DNA from: JAEUUM01 sp038326165
Lineage (GTDB): Bacteria; Bacteroidota; Bacteroidia; Chitinophagales; Saprospiraceae
Length of the DNA stretch: 64,000 bases
Direction of reading: 5' to 3'
Assembly: GCA_038326165.1 (NCBI GenBank)
Contig: JBBQJT010000004.1
Span: 34,221 to 98,220, forward strand
Shown piece after piece: positions 8,664 through 17,742 of this stretch (position 1 is the stretch's first letter; each line of letters opens with the position of its first letter). The notes under the pieces were generated by a model. The model saw only the letters and a list, made by a program, of their open reading frames with translations. It ran no database searches and was not told where the DNA came from. The translations under genes were made by a program, and so were the position numbers.

Positions 8664-10709
8664 CTAGTTGCGCGGAGGCAAATATCCAAACATCTTGCTG
8701 TAGCCAAGCATTTGAATGGTAAAATCTTTTGGGTATCTAACTTCTACATCAATGGCTTTACCCTTTTTATCATAAACTAAGTTATATTCGGGTTGAATGA
8801 AACCTGAATAAGGAGGAATATTTAATTTAGAGGCTCGATCCTTTACTTCTGCCAGCAATCTCTGATCAACTATGACTCCATAATTTTCAATCAAGTTCCT
8901 AGCTGCTGTGTAGTCACCTTGACTTTTAATTCTTTGAATTTCACGCAATAAATTACCGAAAATAGCCCTCAACTTGGTGTAGTCATTGATCTGAAAATAT
9001 GTTTTCCCCAGACGTGAAATTTTACTGATTACATTTTCCTTTTTGCCTTGTTCAAAAGCCCAAGCTGCAATCATTTGCCGGTTCCGCATGTGCGATTCTT
9101 CTATATTTCTGCCAGGCTCCATTCTGCGCAATTGCTTCAACAAACCATTGCTGATATAATTATCATAAGCAGCTTTTCCTGCATCCGTTGAGGGAAGCAA
9201 TTTCAATTCTACCAATTTTGGATCAATGACATAATAGAGCGCAACAATATCAGCGCGAGCTTCTTCAATGGCAGAGGAATAATTTTTTAAAGTTGACGCT
9301 GGATCTTTAATATTAGGTTCTAATTTCCCGCTGGCATGTCCTATTACTTCATGCAAAGCAGTCATCATCTTATCCGCCAACGATCCGTATTTCAAGTGAC
9401 GACTGATATCCTCAGCTGTGCTTGCAAATTCATCATAAACGCCTGATCCTAAAGCAAATCCAATGGCATTGGAAATATTCCCCAAGCTTACAGACTTTGA
9501 TCCATGCTTTTCCTTGATCCAGTCTGCGTTGGGCAGATTAACGCCTATGGATGAAAGTGGTGCAGCATCTCCAGACTCACCAGCAACATTAACTACTTTA
9601 TAGCTAACTCCCGTGACATTTTTTTTCTTATGCTGTGACAATATAGGTGAATTATCTTCAAACCATTGCGCATGATCCGATAAGGCTTTCATCCTGGCAG
9701 ATGATTCAAAATCCGTAATTTGCACGATACTTTCGTAGCTGCCCTTCATACCTTTTGGATCATTGTAAACTTCAACAAAACCATGAATAAAATCTACGTC
9801 ACCTGACTTATTTTCAACCCAAGCAATGTTGAATTCATCCCATTTCTTAAGATCACCAGTTTTGTAATATTCGATTAAAAGTTGAATAGATTTAGCTTGT
9901 TCTGGGTTTTCTGCAACCTCCACTGCCATTTCAAGCCAATAAATAATTTTCTTGATCGCTGCTCCATACATGCCATTCAAACGCCACACCTTTTCCTCTA
10001 TCTTACCATCATCACCCAATACCAACTTGCTGTTTAATCCATAAGATAGCAATGTGTCAATAGTAGCAGCTTTCAGATCATTGTAGAAAGCCTCTACTTC
10101 TATGTCAGTAAGTCCTATGTCATAAAAATTCACGGCTGAAGCGCTCACTATGTCTTTCGTCGGGTCCAAACTAACTTTCTTCGAATCAATTTTAGGATCG
10201 AACATGCATTGGATTATCATATCGTCCAATTCAGTTCCAGAATCTACCATCAAATCCTTAAAATAACTTTGCGTGAATCTTGGCAAAATTTTCTCAGAAC
10301 TGTAATGATGATGAATACCATTGGCGAACCACACTTGCTTGGTGTAATCAACAAAATTTCGCCAATCCGGATTGTTTCGGTCACCTGAATACTTATCCAC
10401 TATCTTATTCAAAGCATGTCGAATTGATAGATTGTGCCTATAATTCTGATCCCAAATAATATCTCTTCCCGCTAAACCAGCTTGTACAAGATAATAGACT
10501 AGCAGCCTTTGCTTAGGGGCAAGTTGTTCGAAACCAGGTACACGGTATCTCAATATCTGTATATCAGCAAATGACTCAGTTTTCCATTGAAATAAGGAAT
10601 CAGGGATAGCTGCCTCACCTTTAAGCCCATTGGTTTCTTCTATTTTTGCTTTGCATGATAGTATCATTGTGCCTAGCAGTAGGAGTAATGTCAGCTGTGT
10701 AAATTTCAT
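8664..10709 (-). CDS. M49 (dipeptidyl-peptidase III family) lipoprotein
   Basis: 681-residue zinc peptidase of family M49. The catalytic H-E-x-x-x-H motif is present as H-E-V-I-G-H at about residues 453-458, followed by the second M49 signature E-E-A-R-A-D about 30 residues on, which supplies the third zinc ligand. Family members release dipeptides from the N-termini of peptides. A lipoprotein signal is clear (hydrophobic stretch, then L-S-C with Cys at 19), so the enzyme is probably membrane-anchored and faces the periplasm or surface, as in many Bacteroidota M49 enzymes. It follows the FKBP gene by 11 bases and precedes rimK by 10, so the four genes look like one transcript. Likely role is peptide scavenging or turnover. 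Confidence 0.88.
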   Translation of the reverse strand: MKFTQLTLLLLLGTMILSCKAKIEETNGLKGEAAIPDSLFQWKTESFADIQILRYRVPGFEQLAPKQRLLVYYLVQAGLAGRDIIWDQNYRHNLSIRHALNKIVDKYSGDRNNPDWRNFVDYTKQVWFANGIHHHYSSEKILPRFTQSYFKDLMVDSGTELDDMIIQCMFDPKIDSKKVSLDPTKDIVSASAVNFYDIGLTDIEVEAFYNDLKAATIDTLLSYGLNSKLVLGDDGKIEEKVWRLNGMYGAAIKKIIYWLEMAVEVAENPEQAKSIQLLIEYYKTGDLKKWDEFNIAWVENKSGDVDFIHGFVEVYNDPKGMKGSYESIVQITDFESSARMKALSDHAQWFEDNSPILSQHKKKNVTGVSYKVVNVAGESGDAAPLSSIGVNLPNADWIKEKHGSKSVSLGNISNAIGFALGSGVYDEFASTAEDISRHLKYGSLADKMMTALHEVIGHASGKLEPNIKDPASTLKNYSSAIEEARADIVALYYVIDPKLVELKLLPSTDAGKAAYDNYISNGLLKQLRRMEPGRNIEESHMRNRQMIAAWAFEQGKKENVISKISRLGKTYFQINDYTKLRAIFGNLLREIQRIKSQGDYTAARNLIENYGVIVDQRLLAEVKDRASKLNIPPYSGFIQPEYNLVYDKKGKAIDVEVRYPKDFTIQMLGYSKMFGYLPPRN

Positions 10710-10720
10710 AGTTTTGAATA

Positions 10721-11263
10721 TTACTTATTTTCCTTGGGAAAAACTTTAATCAAATCGAGATCAAAAACCAAATAGGAATTAGCTGGAATAAGCACTTTGC
10801 CGCCTGGGCCTTTAACAGTTCGATCCCCATAACCAAGATATGGCGGAATAATGAAGGTCCCACTTCCGCCCGTACTCAACATCGTAACGGCCTCATTGAA
10901 CCCGGGAATCATACTCCCAATTTTAAACTTGAGTGGCTCTCCCAGCAAAGTGGATGAATCAAAAACTGAATCATTGAGGAATCGACCCGTATAATTAACG
11001 AGCACAACATCACCTTCCTTCGGATTCAAACCTTTGCCAAGTGTTTTCATGCTATATCGCATTCCATTCTTACTTGTTTGGACTATTTCGGCATTTTTGA
11101 TTTTAAAATATGGATTGCTCTTTGCAACTAATGTGTCAAATTGAGCGCGAACCAAAGCATCTTTGGGGTCAATTTTATTTTCAGTGGCAGTTGTAGTTTC
11201 CTTCTGTTTACAAGAAATTACAAACAGCATAACCAAAAATAATTGAGGTATTAAGTATTTCAT
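10721..11263 (-). CDS. FKBP-type peptidyl-prolyl isomerase lipoprotein
   Basis: 180-residue lipoprotein (signal ending V-I-S-C, Cys at 18) with a C-terminal FKBP domain (about residues 80-178). FKBP hallmarks: V-L-V-N-Y-T-G-R-F near the start of the domain, F-D-S-S, P-G-F-N-E-A, and the P-P-Y-L-G-Y-G stretch followed by I-P-A-N-S-Y-L-V-F-D. It should catalyse cis-trans isomerisation of prolyl bonds and assist folding of exported proteins. It is the first gene of the FKBP-M49-rimK-astE block and has a matching Bacteroidota -7 box (TATCTTTG, 11271-11278, minus) 7 bases before the ATG, so it probably leads the operon. Confidence 0.88.
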   Translation of the reverse strand: MKYLIPQLFLVMLFVISCKQKETTTATENKIDPKDALVRAQFDTLVAKSNPYFKIKNAEIVQTSKNGMRYSMKTLGKGLNPKEGDVVLVNYTGRFLNDSVFDSSTLLGEPLKFKIGSMIPGFNEAVTMLSTGGSGTFIIPPYLGYGDRTVKGPGGKVLIPANSYLVFDLDLIKVFPKENK

Positions 11264-11270
11264 ATTGAGG

Positions 11271-11278
11271 CAAAGATA
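11271..11278 (-). promoter_or_regulatory. Bacteroidota -7 promoter box for the FKBP operon
   Basis: TATCTTTG on the minus strand, an exact match to the TAnnTTTG -7 element, 7 bases upstream of the FKBP ATG. No clear -33 TTG lies at the usual distance. Confidence 0.6.
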
Positions 11279-11280
11279 AA

Positions 11281-11302
11281 AACCTCAGGCATATTGCTGC
11301 CT
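11281..11302 (-). terminator. possible weak terminator after the M28 peptidase gene
   Basis: Inverted repeat AGGCA/TGCCT (11287-11291 with 11298-11302) with a 6-base loop. On the minus strand it is followed by GAGGTTTTT. It sits about 50 bases after the M28 stop and just before the FKBP promoter box. The short stem and displaced T run make it a weak candidate. Confidence 0.35.
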
Positions 11303-11352
11303 TAAAAATATACGAGATGTAAAAAAATTACAAAGTCCAATTCTATGAAAAA

Positions 11353-12576
11353 TTAAAACTCGACTTTAGTTTCTTTAAGCTCTCCCTTTCGCAAATACTG
11401 CAAGGAAGTTGTATCTCCTTTTTTGTGCTTTGCCAAACCATCCATATAATCATAAATATCTTTTATGTCCAAATCTCCCATTTTGATGATGATATCACCT
11501 CCTTCAAGACCTGCCTTTGACGCTGGTTTTCCGGCGGTTACTCCGTCTATGCGCATACCTTTGTCTGTGTAACTGTAGTCTGGAAGGACACCCAATGTCA
11601 CTTTGAAAGCCACTGCTTCTCTTTCCTTGGTTGCGACAGGCGTAAAAACCAATTTTGGCTCAGATGCTAGTTGATCAATGAGGCTCGAAATATATTTCAA
11701 AACATCGCGCTCACCTTGAAGATTGATTTTATCAACGTCATCACTTGGCTTGTGGTAGTCACTGTGTGAACCCGTAAAAAAGTGCAAAACGGGAAGGTTT
11801 TTTAAATAAAATGAAGTGTGATCACTTGGACCAACACCTGAAGAATCAATAACTATTCGAAAACCTCCATTATCCTTAGCCAATAAAGGTGCAAATGAAG
11901 GACTAGTGCCCACACCGTACACCATCAAGTGTCGATCCTCATCTAAACGGCCAACCATATCCATATTGAGCATAAAATCAACCTTTTCAAAATCTAGGAT
12001 CGTATTGTTCGTAAAATACTTAGACCCAATAAGCCCAGCCTCTTCGGCAGAAAAGCAAATAAAAAGAAAGTTGTATTTTTCGGTTATGCCATTCTGTGAA
12101 TAATATCTTGCAAATTCTATAACTCCAGCTACTCCTGATGCGTTGTCATCTGCGCCATTGTGTATTTTGCCTTTGGGATTGGGATCCAAACTGGAACCAC
12201 GTCCATCTGTACCCAAATGATCATAATGCGCACCTATGATGATGGTATTGGGCATCCCATTGTTTAAAAATCCTATCACATTAGAACCTCTATTTTCCTC
12301 AGCTCCACCTAGATCGGCTTCATGGGGATTTTTGGGAGTTTTATAGGTAAATTCTTGTAAATATCCTTTGGAACCTTTTGGCTCAATGCCCAATGATTGA
12401 AATTCCTTGATGATGTATTTCTGAGCGAGTTTCTCACCTTTGGAACCGGGTGCTCTGCCTTTTAACTTATCAGATGCCAAATAGGAAATATGCGTTTTAA
12501 TTGTTTCAGTATTAAAATAATCTTGTCCAAACACTGAAACAGAACAAAATAAAAGCAAAAGGGATAAATATTTCAT
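11353..12576 (-). CDS. secreted M28 zinc aminopeptidase with PDZ domain
   Basis: 407-residue exported peptidase. Signal peptide about 1-17 (ending V-F-G-Q). The M28 domain (about 40-300) shows the expected co-catalytic zinc site residues: His 117 in G-A-H-Y-D-H-L-G, the bridging Asp in G-A-D-D-N-A-S-G (143-144), the catalytic Glu pair in S-A-E-E-A (178-179), Asp in N-M-D-M-V-G-R, and a late His in the G-S-H-S-D-Y-H segment. A PDZ domain follows (about 320-400, with G-V-T-A-G-K-P-A-S-K-A-G-L-E-G-G-D). It should release N-terminal amino acids from peptides in the periplasm or outside. It starts 3 bases after the PD40 gene, so the two form an operon. The combination with PDZ is common in Bacteroidota. 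Confidence 0.92.
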   Translation of the reverse strand: MKYLSLLLLFCSVSVFGQDYFNTETIKTHISYLASDKLKGRAPGSKGEKLAQKYIIKEFQSLGIEPKGSKGYLQEFTYKTPKNPHEADLGGAEENRGSNVIGFLNNGMPNTIIIGAHYDHLGTDGRGSSLDPNPKGKIHNGADDNASGVAGVIEFARYYSQNGITEKYNFLFICFSAEEAGLIGSKYFTNNTILDFEKVDFMLNMDMVGRLDEDRHLMVYGVGTSPSFAPLLAKDNGGFRIVIDSSGVGPSDHTSFYLKNLPVLHFFTGSHSDYHKPSDDVDKINLQGERDVLKYISSLIDQLASEPKLVFTPVATKEREAVAFKVTLGVLPDYSYTDKGMRIDGVTAGKPASKAGLEGGDIIIKMGDLDIKDIYDYMDGLAKHKKGDTTSLQYLRKGELKETKVEF

Positions 12577-12579
12577 GAT

Positions 12580-13629
12580 TTAGTCTTTCCAGTCGGCAAT
12601 GAATAAATTGGTGTCTCTGGTTCCACCGTTGTTTCTGTTTGAAGAGAACACAAGGTGCTTACCATTTGGTGAAAACATAGGAAAAGCGTTGAAAACACTT
12701 TCAGTTGTTATTTGCTGTAAATCTGAACCATCCTCATTGATCATATACAGATTGAAATCCCAACCTTTCTGGGATGCATGGTTGGAAGAAAACACAATTT
12801 TATTCCCTGAAGGATGGTAGTATGGTGCCCAGTTGGCTTTACCAAGCTTTGTTATTTGCTTTAGACCTGAGCCATCCACATTGCTAGTATATATTTCCAT
12901 GTTGGTTGGGGCGACCATGTTTTTTGCGAGATACTCTTTATACTCTTTAACCTCAGCTTCTTCAGTAGGACGTGATGCTCGAAAAACTAACTTCTTGCTA
13001 TCAGGACTGAAGAAAGCACCTCCGTCATAACCAAGTCCAAATGTAACTTGCTTTACATTACTTCCATCAATATTCATGGTATATAAATCCAAGTCACCAT
13101 TACGTGTTGATGTAAAAACGATCATTTTGCCATCAGGTGATACAGTTGCTTCCGCATCATAACCAGGCTGATTGGTTAATTGTTTGATGATTTTACCTTT
13201 GGGATTGGCAACATAAATATCAAAATCAGCATAAATAGCCCATAAATACTTTGCCCCTCTAGGAACTGGCGGTGGGCAACCCGCATCGCCTGCGTGTGTG
13301 GATGCGTACAAGATATCCTTGCCATTTGGCATAAAATAAGAGCAAGTAGTTCTTCCTTTGCCAGTGCTCATCATTGAAGGAAGATAAGTAGCGTTATTTG
13401 CAGCTTTCTTAATATCAATTTTATAAATTTGGTCACACTCCACGCCCCATTTGGGATTTGTAATTTGACAACTCAAATACTTGCTATTGGGACTGAAATA
13501 TGCCTCCGCGTTGTCTCCACCAAATGTTAATTGACGAATATTGGTCAAATGTTTACTCTCTTGAGCCGTGACCGAACAAACTAAGATACAAGACATAATA
13601 GTTAGACCGAGGACCAATAATTTTTTCAT
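12580..13629 (-). CDS. exported TolB/PD40-type beta-propeller protein
   Basis: 349-residue secreted protein with an N-terminal signal peptide (ending V-T-A-Q) and repeated WD40-like PD40 motifs of the form (Y/F)-S-P-D/N-G-K-x-(I/L)-x-F-x-S-x-R/N. Examples are A-T-V-S-P-D-G-K-M-I-V-F-T-S-T-R and F-F-S-P-D-S-K-K-L-V-F-R-A-S-R. The fold is a TolB-like propeller, usually a protein-interaction scaffold. The ATG at 13627-13629 is chosen over one five codons upstream because the signal peptide begins M-K-K-L-L-V-L-G and because the TACTTTTG box (13634-13641) lies only 4 bases before it. It is first in an operon with the M28 peptidase, which suggests peptide binding or recognition for that enzyme (inference). 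Confidence 0.85.
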   Translation of the reverse strand: MKKLLVLGLTIMSCILVCSVTAQESKHLTNIRQLTFGGDNAEAYFSPNSKYLSCQITNPKWGVECDQIYKIDIKKAANNATYLPSMMSTGKGRTTCSYFMPNGKDILYASTHAGDAGCPPPVPRGAKYLWAIYADFDIYVANPKGKIIKQLTNQPGYDAEATVSPDGKMIVFTSTRNGDLDLYTMNIDGSNVKQVTFGLGYDGGAFFSPDSKKLVFRASRPTEEAEVKEYKEYLAKNMVAPTNMEIYTSNVDGSGLKQITKLGKANWAPYYHPSGNKIVFSSNHASQKGWDFNLYMINEDGSDLQQITTESVFNAFPMFSPNGKHLVFSSNRNNGGTRDTNLFIADWKD

Positions 13630-13633
13630 GACA

Positions 13634-13641
13634 CAAAAGTA
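13634..13641 (-). promoter_or_regulatory. Bacteroidota -7 promoter box for the PD40/M28 operon
   Basis: TACTTTTG on the minus strand, an exact TAnnTTTG match 4 bases upstream of the chosen ATG. It implies a very short leader and helps decide the start codon. Confidence 0.55.
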
Positions 13642-13725
13642 CAAAACTTATTAGTTTTGGTTAAATACCTGATGTCACGCTTGTGTCAATTGTTCTTATC
13701 ATCTTTGTTGCAAAATCTTGTTTGA

Positions 13726-14079
13726 ATGTTAAAGATCGAAGTAAGTCACCTCAAACTTTATGGCTATCATGGCTATTATGTCGAGGAACGAATATTGGGA
13801 ACGTGGTACGAATATTCTGTCTTTTATGAAGGGAATATTGACTCTGACTATTTGATGGATTCGTTGGATCGTACCTTCAATTACGAATCTATTGTTTCAG
13901 TATGTCGAGAAGTGAATGGGTCCTCCGCGTCACTGATTGAAACATTGGCAATTGAAATAGCAAACAGATTGATGGCAATAGCCAAAATCGGAAAAATAAC
14001 TGTACAAGTTACCAAATTCAACCCAGCTTTTGGCAGTGTAAATGCGAATGTCCGTTGCAGCTTCAGCGTATGCAAATAA
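13726..14079 (+). CDS. folB: dihydroneopterin aldolase
   Basis: 117-residue enzyme of the FolB family, which splits 7,8-dihydroneopterin into 6-hydroxymethyl-dihydropterin and glycolaldehyde in folate synthesis. Diagnostic motifs: G-Y-H-G-Y-Y-V-E-E-R (residues 13-22, containing the conserved Glu), the central N-Y-E-S-I segment, S-L-I-E-T-L-A-I-E-I-A and the C-terminal V-T-K-F-N-P with the catalytic Lys. The length equals the family norm (about 118). It stands alone between a minus-strand operon and a histidine kinase; folC is 6 kb away on the other strand. A near-match box (CATCTTTG, 13700-13707) lies upstream. Confidence 0.9.
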   Translation: MLKIEVSHLKLYGYHGYYVEERILGTWYEYSVFYEGNIDSDYLMDSLDRTFNYESIVSVCREVNGSSASLIETLAIEIANRLMAIAKIGKITVQVTKFNPAFGSVNANVRCSFSVCK

Positions 14080-14169
14080 TGAATGATTTGATAATTATTT
14101 GCTTTTCAAATACAGCCAAACATAAAAATTACACGTAAGTAGATGTAATATAACCTATTACAGCATTTT

Positions 14170-16875
14170 ATGCCAAGAAGTAGATTTATTTCACTTGCTT
14201 TAAAAAATGCATTAGTTTACATGCTATTGATTGTGGTATCATCTTTTTTGATAGGCTACATTTTGTATTCCAAAAGTGGAACAATAATTAAAGGCCTCTC
14301 ACAACAAGAATTAAAAAACAGTGTCAATATTGGAGATGTAAAATTTGGAAGTTTTATCCAAAACATCAAGCAAGACATTTCTTTTTTAAGCTCCAATCCT
14401 TACCTGATGGATTATGTCTCACATCAGAATTCTGTTGATAATCTTTCCCAAAAAGAAAAAATCAACAAAGAATACTTTGCATTTCTGAGTAAAAAACCTG
14501 ACTATTTTCAGCTCAGGTTTATTTCCATAAAGGGAAATGGCAAAGAAGTAATAAGAGTTGAACGCAGTGACAATCAATTAAAAATTGTAACAGAGGATCA
14601 ACTTCAAAATAAGGGAGATAGAGATTACTATCGCGAAACAATTAAAATGGCGGCTGATTCAATCTATTTCTCAAGAATTGATTTGAATAAAGAATACGGA
14701 AAAATAAGTCAACCTATTATTCCGACACTTCGAGCCGCATGCCCGATTTACCGGGCTGATACAGTATTCGGTATTTTAGTCCTCAATGTTGACCTAAGGC
14801 AATTCTTTGGTCAAATCAAATCGATTGCCAATACCAACTACCAGCTATATTTGTTCAATGATGTTGGCCATTTTTTAATTCATCCTGATTCAGCTGAAAC
14901 GTTTGGCTTTGAATACAATCGCCCTCCAACTTTATATGAGTACATTCCTATCAGTTTGGCTAAAATTCGCAATTCATTTCAAAATGCACAAGACTTATAT
15001 ACAGCTGAGGAGATATTTCAGGTAAAACATATCCCCTATCCACGAAAAGATTACATACTGTTTTTGTCAATTGGAGCAAGTTCCGCAGAAATATTATCCC
15101 CATTATTAGAATGGCGTGACACAAGTATTATGATCACCTTGTTGCTGACATTAGTTTTCATGGGTCTTGCCATTTGGTGGATGAGACGACAAACAATAGG
15201 ATTGAAGTCAATCACCCGATCGATGACTTCACTTGCAAATGATCAAGACCATTCGGACTTGCCTGTGAACAGAAATGATGAAATTGGGATTTTGGCTCGG
15301 ACCTTTAAAACCATGTCTGACACCATTACCCAGAACATAAGCACATTAGAAAATGCTAAGGAAAAAGCAGAATTGGCAACAAAGGAGAAGGAAGAATTTC
15401 TGGAAAATATGAGTCATGAAATCCGTAATCCACTCCAGAGTATCTTGGGAATGACCGAGTTGCTAATCAGGAACGAGCCCAAAACTGAACAATTGCCATT
15501 ATTGGATACACTCAAATTTAGTACAACCAATCTGCATACCTTGGTAAATGACGTTTTGGATTATTCCAAACTGAAAGTTGGAGAACTGGAATTGGTAGAA
15601 ACCAATACCAAATTGGATCAATTGCTCAAACAAATTATAAAAAGCTATGCTTATCAGGCAGTCAAAAAACAAATAAAACTTCAGCTGAATATTGATCCTG
15701 CATTAGAAGATACTGAATTCTCTACAGACTTTTTAAGATTAACACAAATTGTAACCAACCTACTCTCCAATGCCATCAAATTCACGCCCGAGCATGGCTC
15801 AGTATGGATATTTGCAAATTTAATTAAGCAAAATGAAGCAGAATTTTCGATCGAAATTGTAGTAAAAGATACAGGAGTAGGAATCAAATATGAAAACTAC
15901 AATCACATACTTGAGCGCTTTAAAAAAGCCGATTCCCCTCAAATTCACCACAACAGGCACGGAGCTGGCTTAGGACTGCCTATCATCATTCAATTATTGG
16001 ATCTATTTAATTCACAGCTCAACATCCATTCAATTCCTGGAAAAGGCTCTGAATTTAAGTTCTATCTAAATATGAAAAAGGCTAAAAACCCATCAACTCA
16101 AATCCCCAAAGGAAGCATTCCAAGAGAAGAAACGATATCAGAAAAATTAAATATCCTGATTTTCGATGATGATATTCAAAGCCATTCACTTTACGAACAT
16201 CTTCTCGAACCAATAGCTGATCATTTTATTAATCTGAAAAGCTCAGCAGACCTAAAAACGATTCCAGAAGGGCTCTTTTATGATATTATTATTTGTGATT
16301 ATTGGATCAATAAAGACAAGATTACAGCGTACACTGAAGAATTGCTTAAGATATTAAATCCCACAGGAATCTGTATTTTAGTAACTGGCGCATCTGCAAA
16401 CCCAGAGGAATTGATGGGAGATCAATTGGAATTATTCGACATGTTCTTTCAAAAACCTATTCCTACAAAAACCTTCCTAGAGGATTTGAAACAAACACTC
16501 GCAGAGAAGAACTACCAAACTGCCAATTTAAACAATCTATATGAGGATTATGACTTTGACGAAGCCAAGGTCATTAAAGCATTGAGCATTTTAAAAACTG
16601 AATGGAAAGGCTTTGAAACTGAATTAATAAGTACATTAACATTAAAAGATCCAAATGGATTTGCAGAAGTATTTCATAAGGCTTTGAGTAGCTTCCGAAG
16701 ATTTGAATTGAACCAGTTGATTAAATTTTGCAATTTTTTGGGAGCAAATATTGCTAATGAAAAGATCAATTCAATATCCAACAAGTTATACTTGGAAAGG
16801 ATAATGCAATATCACCTCAAGCACATAGTCTTCGAATTGAAAAAATGGGAATTGCAGTCAAAGACTATTGATTAA
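14170..16875 (+). CDS. hybrid sensor histidine kinase with Hpt-like C-terminus
   Basis: 901-residue membrane kinase. Order: transmembrane segment (about 15-33); extracytoplasmic sensor of Cache type (about 40-310); second transmembrane segment (about 316-338); HAMP (about 339-392); HisKA with phospho-acceptor His 416 in M-S-H-E-I-R-N-P-L; HATPase with N-A-I-K-F-T-P (N box) and G-A-G-L-G-L-P (G2 box). A receiver domain (about 660-780) follows, with D-D-D, acceptor Asp 710 in C-D-Y-W, a T-G-A switch and a terminal K-P. The last 100 residues look helical and carry F-H-K-A-L-S-S-F near His 836, reminiscent of a histidine phosphotransfer domain. This last assignment is tentative. Its 3' end overlaps by 11 bases the 3' end of a convergent LytTR regulator, a plausible partner. 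The input signal is unknown. Confidence 0.88.
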   Translation: MPRSRFISLALKNALVYMLLIVVSSFLIGYILYSKSGTIIKGLSQQELKNSVNIGDVKFGSFIQNIKQDISFLSSNPYLMDYVSHQNSVDNLSQKEKINKEYFAFLSKKPDYFQLRFISIKGNGKEVIRVERSDNQLKIVTEDQLQNKGDRDYYRETIKMAADSIYFSRIDLNKEYGKISQPIIPTLRAACPIYRADTVFGILVLNVDLRQFFGQIKSIANTNYQLYLFNDVGHFLIHPDSAETFGFEYNRPPTLYEYIPISLAKIRNSFQNAQDLYTAEEIFQVKHIPYPRKDYILFLSIGASSAEILSPLLEWRDTSIMITLLLTLVFMGLAIWWMRRQTIGLKSITRSMTSLANDQDHSDLPVNRNDEIGILARTFKTMSDTITQNISTLENAKEKAELATKEKEEFLENMSHEIRNPLQSILGMTELLIRNEPKTEQLPLLDTLKFSTTNLHTLVNDVLDYSKLKVGELELVETNTKLDQLLKQIIKSYAYQAVKKQIKLQLNIDPALEDTEFSTDFLRLTQIVTNLLSNAIKFTPEHGSVWIFANLIKQNEAEFSIEIVVKDTGVGIKYENYNHILERFKKADSPQIHHNRHGAGLGLPIIIQLLDLFNSQLNIHSIPGKGSEFKFYLNMKKAKNPSTQIPKGSIPREETISEKLNILIFDDDIQSHSLYEHLLEPIADHFINLKSSADLKTIPEGLFYDIIICDYWINKDKITAYTEELLKILNPTGICILVTGASANPEELMGDQLELFDMFFQKPIPTKTFLEDLKQTLAEKNYQTANLNNLYEDYDFDEAKVIKALSILKTEWKGFETELISTLTLKDPNGFAEVFHKALSSFRRFELNQLIKFCNFLGANIANEKINSISNKLYLERIMQYHLKHIVFELKKWELQSKTID

Positions 16876-17551
16876 TTACAGCCAACAAATCCTTTTTGTA
16901 TTTCATTCCAACTGGCAACTGCTTACCGTTGATCAAAACCTCGTCCTGCACCAATGATTCGATTTTACTGACATTTACGATAAAAGAACGATGAATTCTC
17001 ATGAAATTTGAAGGTAGTTTCAATTCAATTTCTTTCATCGTAATCAAACTCAAAACTGACTTATCTTTTGTAACAAATGACACATAATTCTCTTCAGCTT
17101 TGATATACAAAAGATCTGCTTTGTTAACTTTGATCCATTTGTTTCCAGACTTTACAAATAAAAAATCCCTGGGATCGTTTCCCTTATTTGGGACGATATC
17201 AGATCGTTGACTTAATTTTTGGATGGCCTTTTCGAAGCGTGCAAAACTTACTGGTTTGACCAGAAAATCTACTACATTGTCGTACTCGTAGGATTTAGCA
17301 GCAAATTCATCATGCGAAGTAACCATGATAACTGGTATGCCATTTTGTTTGAGTTCAAGTATGGTTTGACCTTTCATGTCAGGAAGATCAAAATCAAGAA
17401 ACAATAAATCAAAAGCATCTGAAGTCAATAATTTCAATCCATCAGTGCCTGTGTAAGCTGTAACACAATACTCAATCTGATCAATTTTGCTACAAAAATG
17501 ACTGATCAAATCACCAATAAGTGGGTCATCATCAATGATTAAACATTTCAT
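16865..17551 (-). CDS. LytTR-family response regulator
   Basis: 228-residue DNA-binding response regulator. The receiver domain (1-120) has the acidic pair I-D-D-D, phospho-acceptor Asp 53 in L-D-F-D-L-P, a T-S-H switch and K-P-V. The LytTR domain (about 130-228) shows F-V-K-S-G-N-K-W, I-K-A-E-E-N-Y-V and F-M-R-I-H-R-S-F-I-V-N. LytTR proteins bind direct repeats upstream of targets. The start at 17549-17551 is chosen because the receiver begins M-K-C-L-I-I-D-D-D; the open frame extends 16 codons upstream without family similarity. No cognate LytS/YehU-type kinase is adjacent in the usual tandem order; the only kinase beside it is the convergent hybrid kinase. Confidence 0.9.
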   Translation of the reverse strand: MKCLIIDDDPLIGDLISHFCSKIDQIEYCVTAYTGTDGLKLLTSDAFDLLFLDFDLPDMKGQTILELKQNGIPVIMVTSHDEFAAKSYEYDNVVDFLVKPVSFARFEKAIQKLSQRSDIVPNKGNDPRDFLFVKSGNKWIKVNKADLLYIKAEENYVSFVTKDKSVLSLITMKEIELKLPSNFMRIHRSFIVNVSKIESLVQDEVLINGKQLPVGMKYKKDLLAVINQ

Positions 17552-17742
17552 TGCATAATTCTTAGTTACTAAATCTAATCTCAAAACACATTTGATCAAT
17601 TAAAACAAATGATTCGTCAGCTCTTTGAGTCCTATCGTCCACAATCTTGGGAAGAAAGTTCTTCAAACCTGAACTTTGCATAGTCTTCAGAGATGACGAA
17701 AGTACGATATTCTTGTAATATTAAATCTAAAATTAGCCACTA

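Noticed and set aside
8654..8707. Longer rimK start 18 codons upstream
   Set aside because: It would overlap the M49 peptidase end; the family N-terminus starts at the internal ATG (8653).
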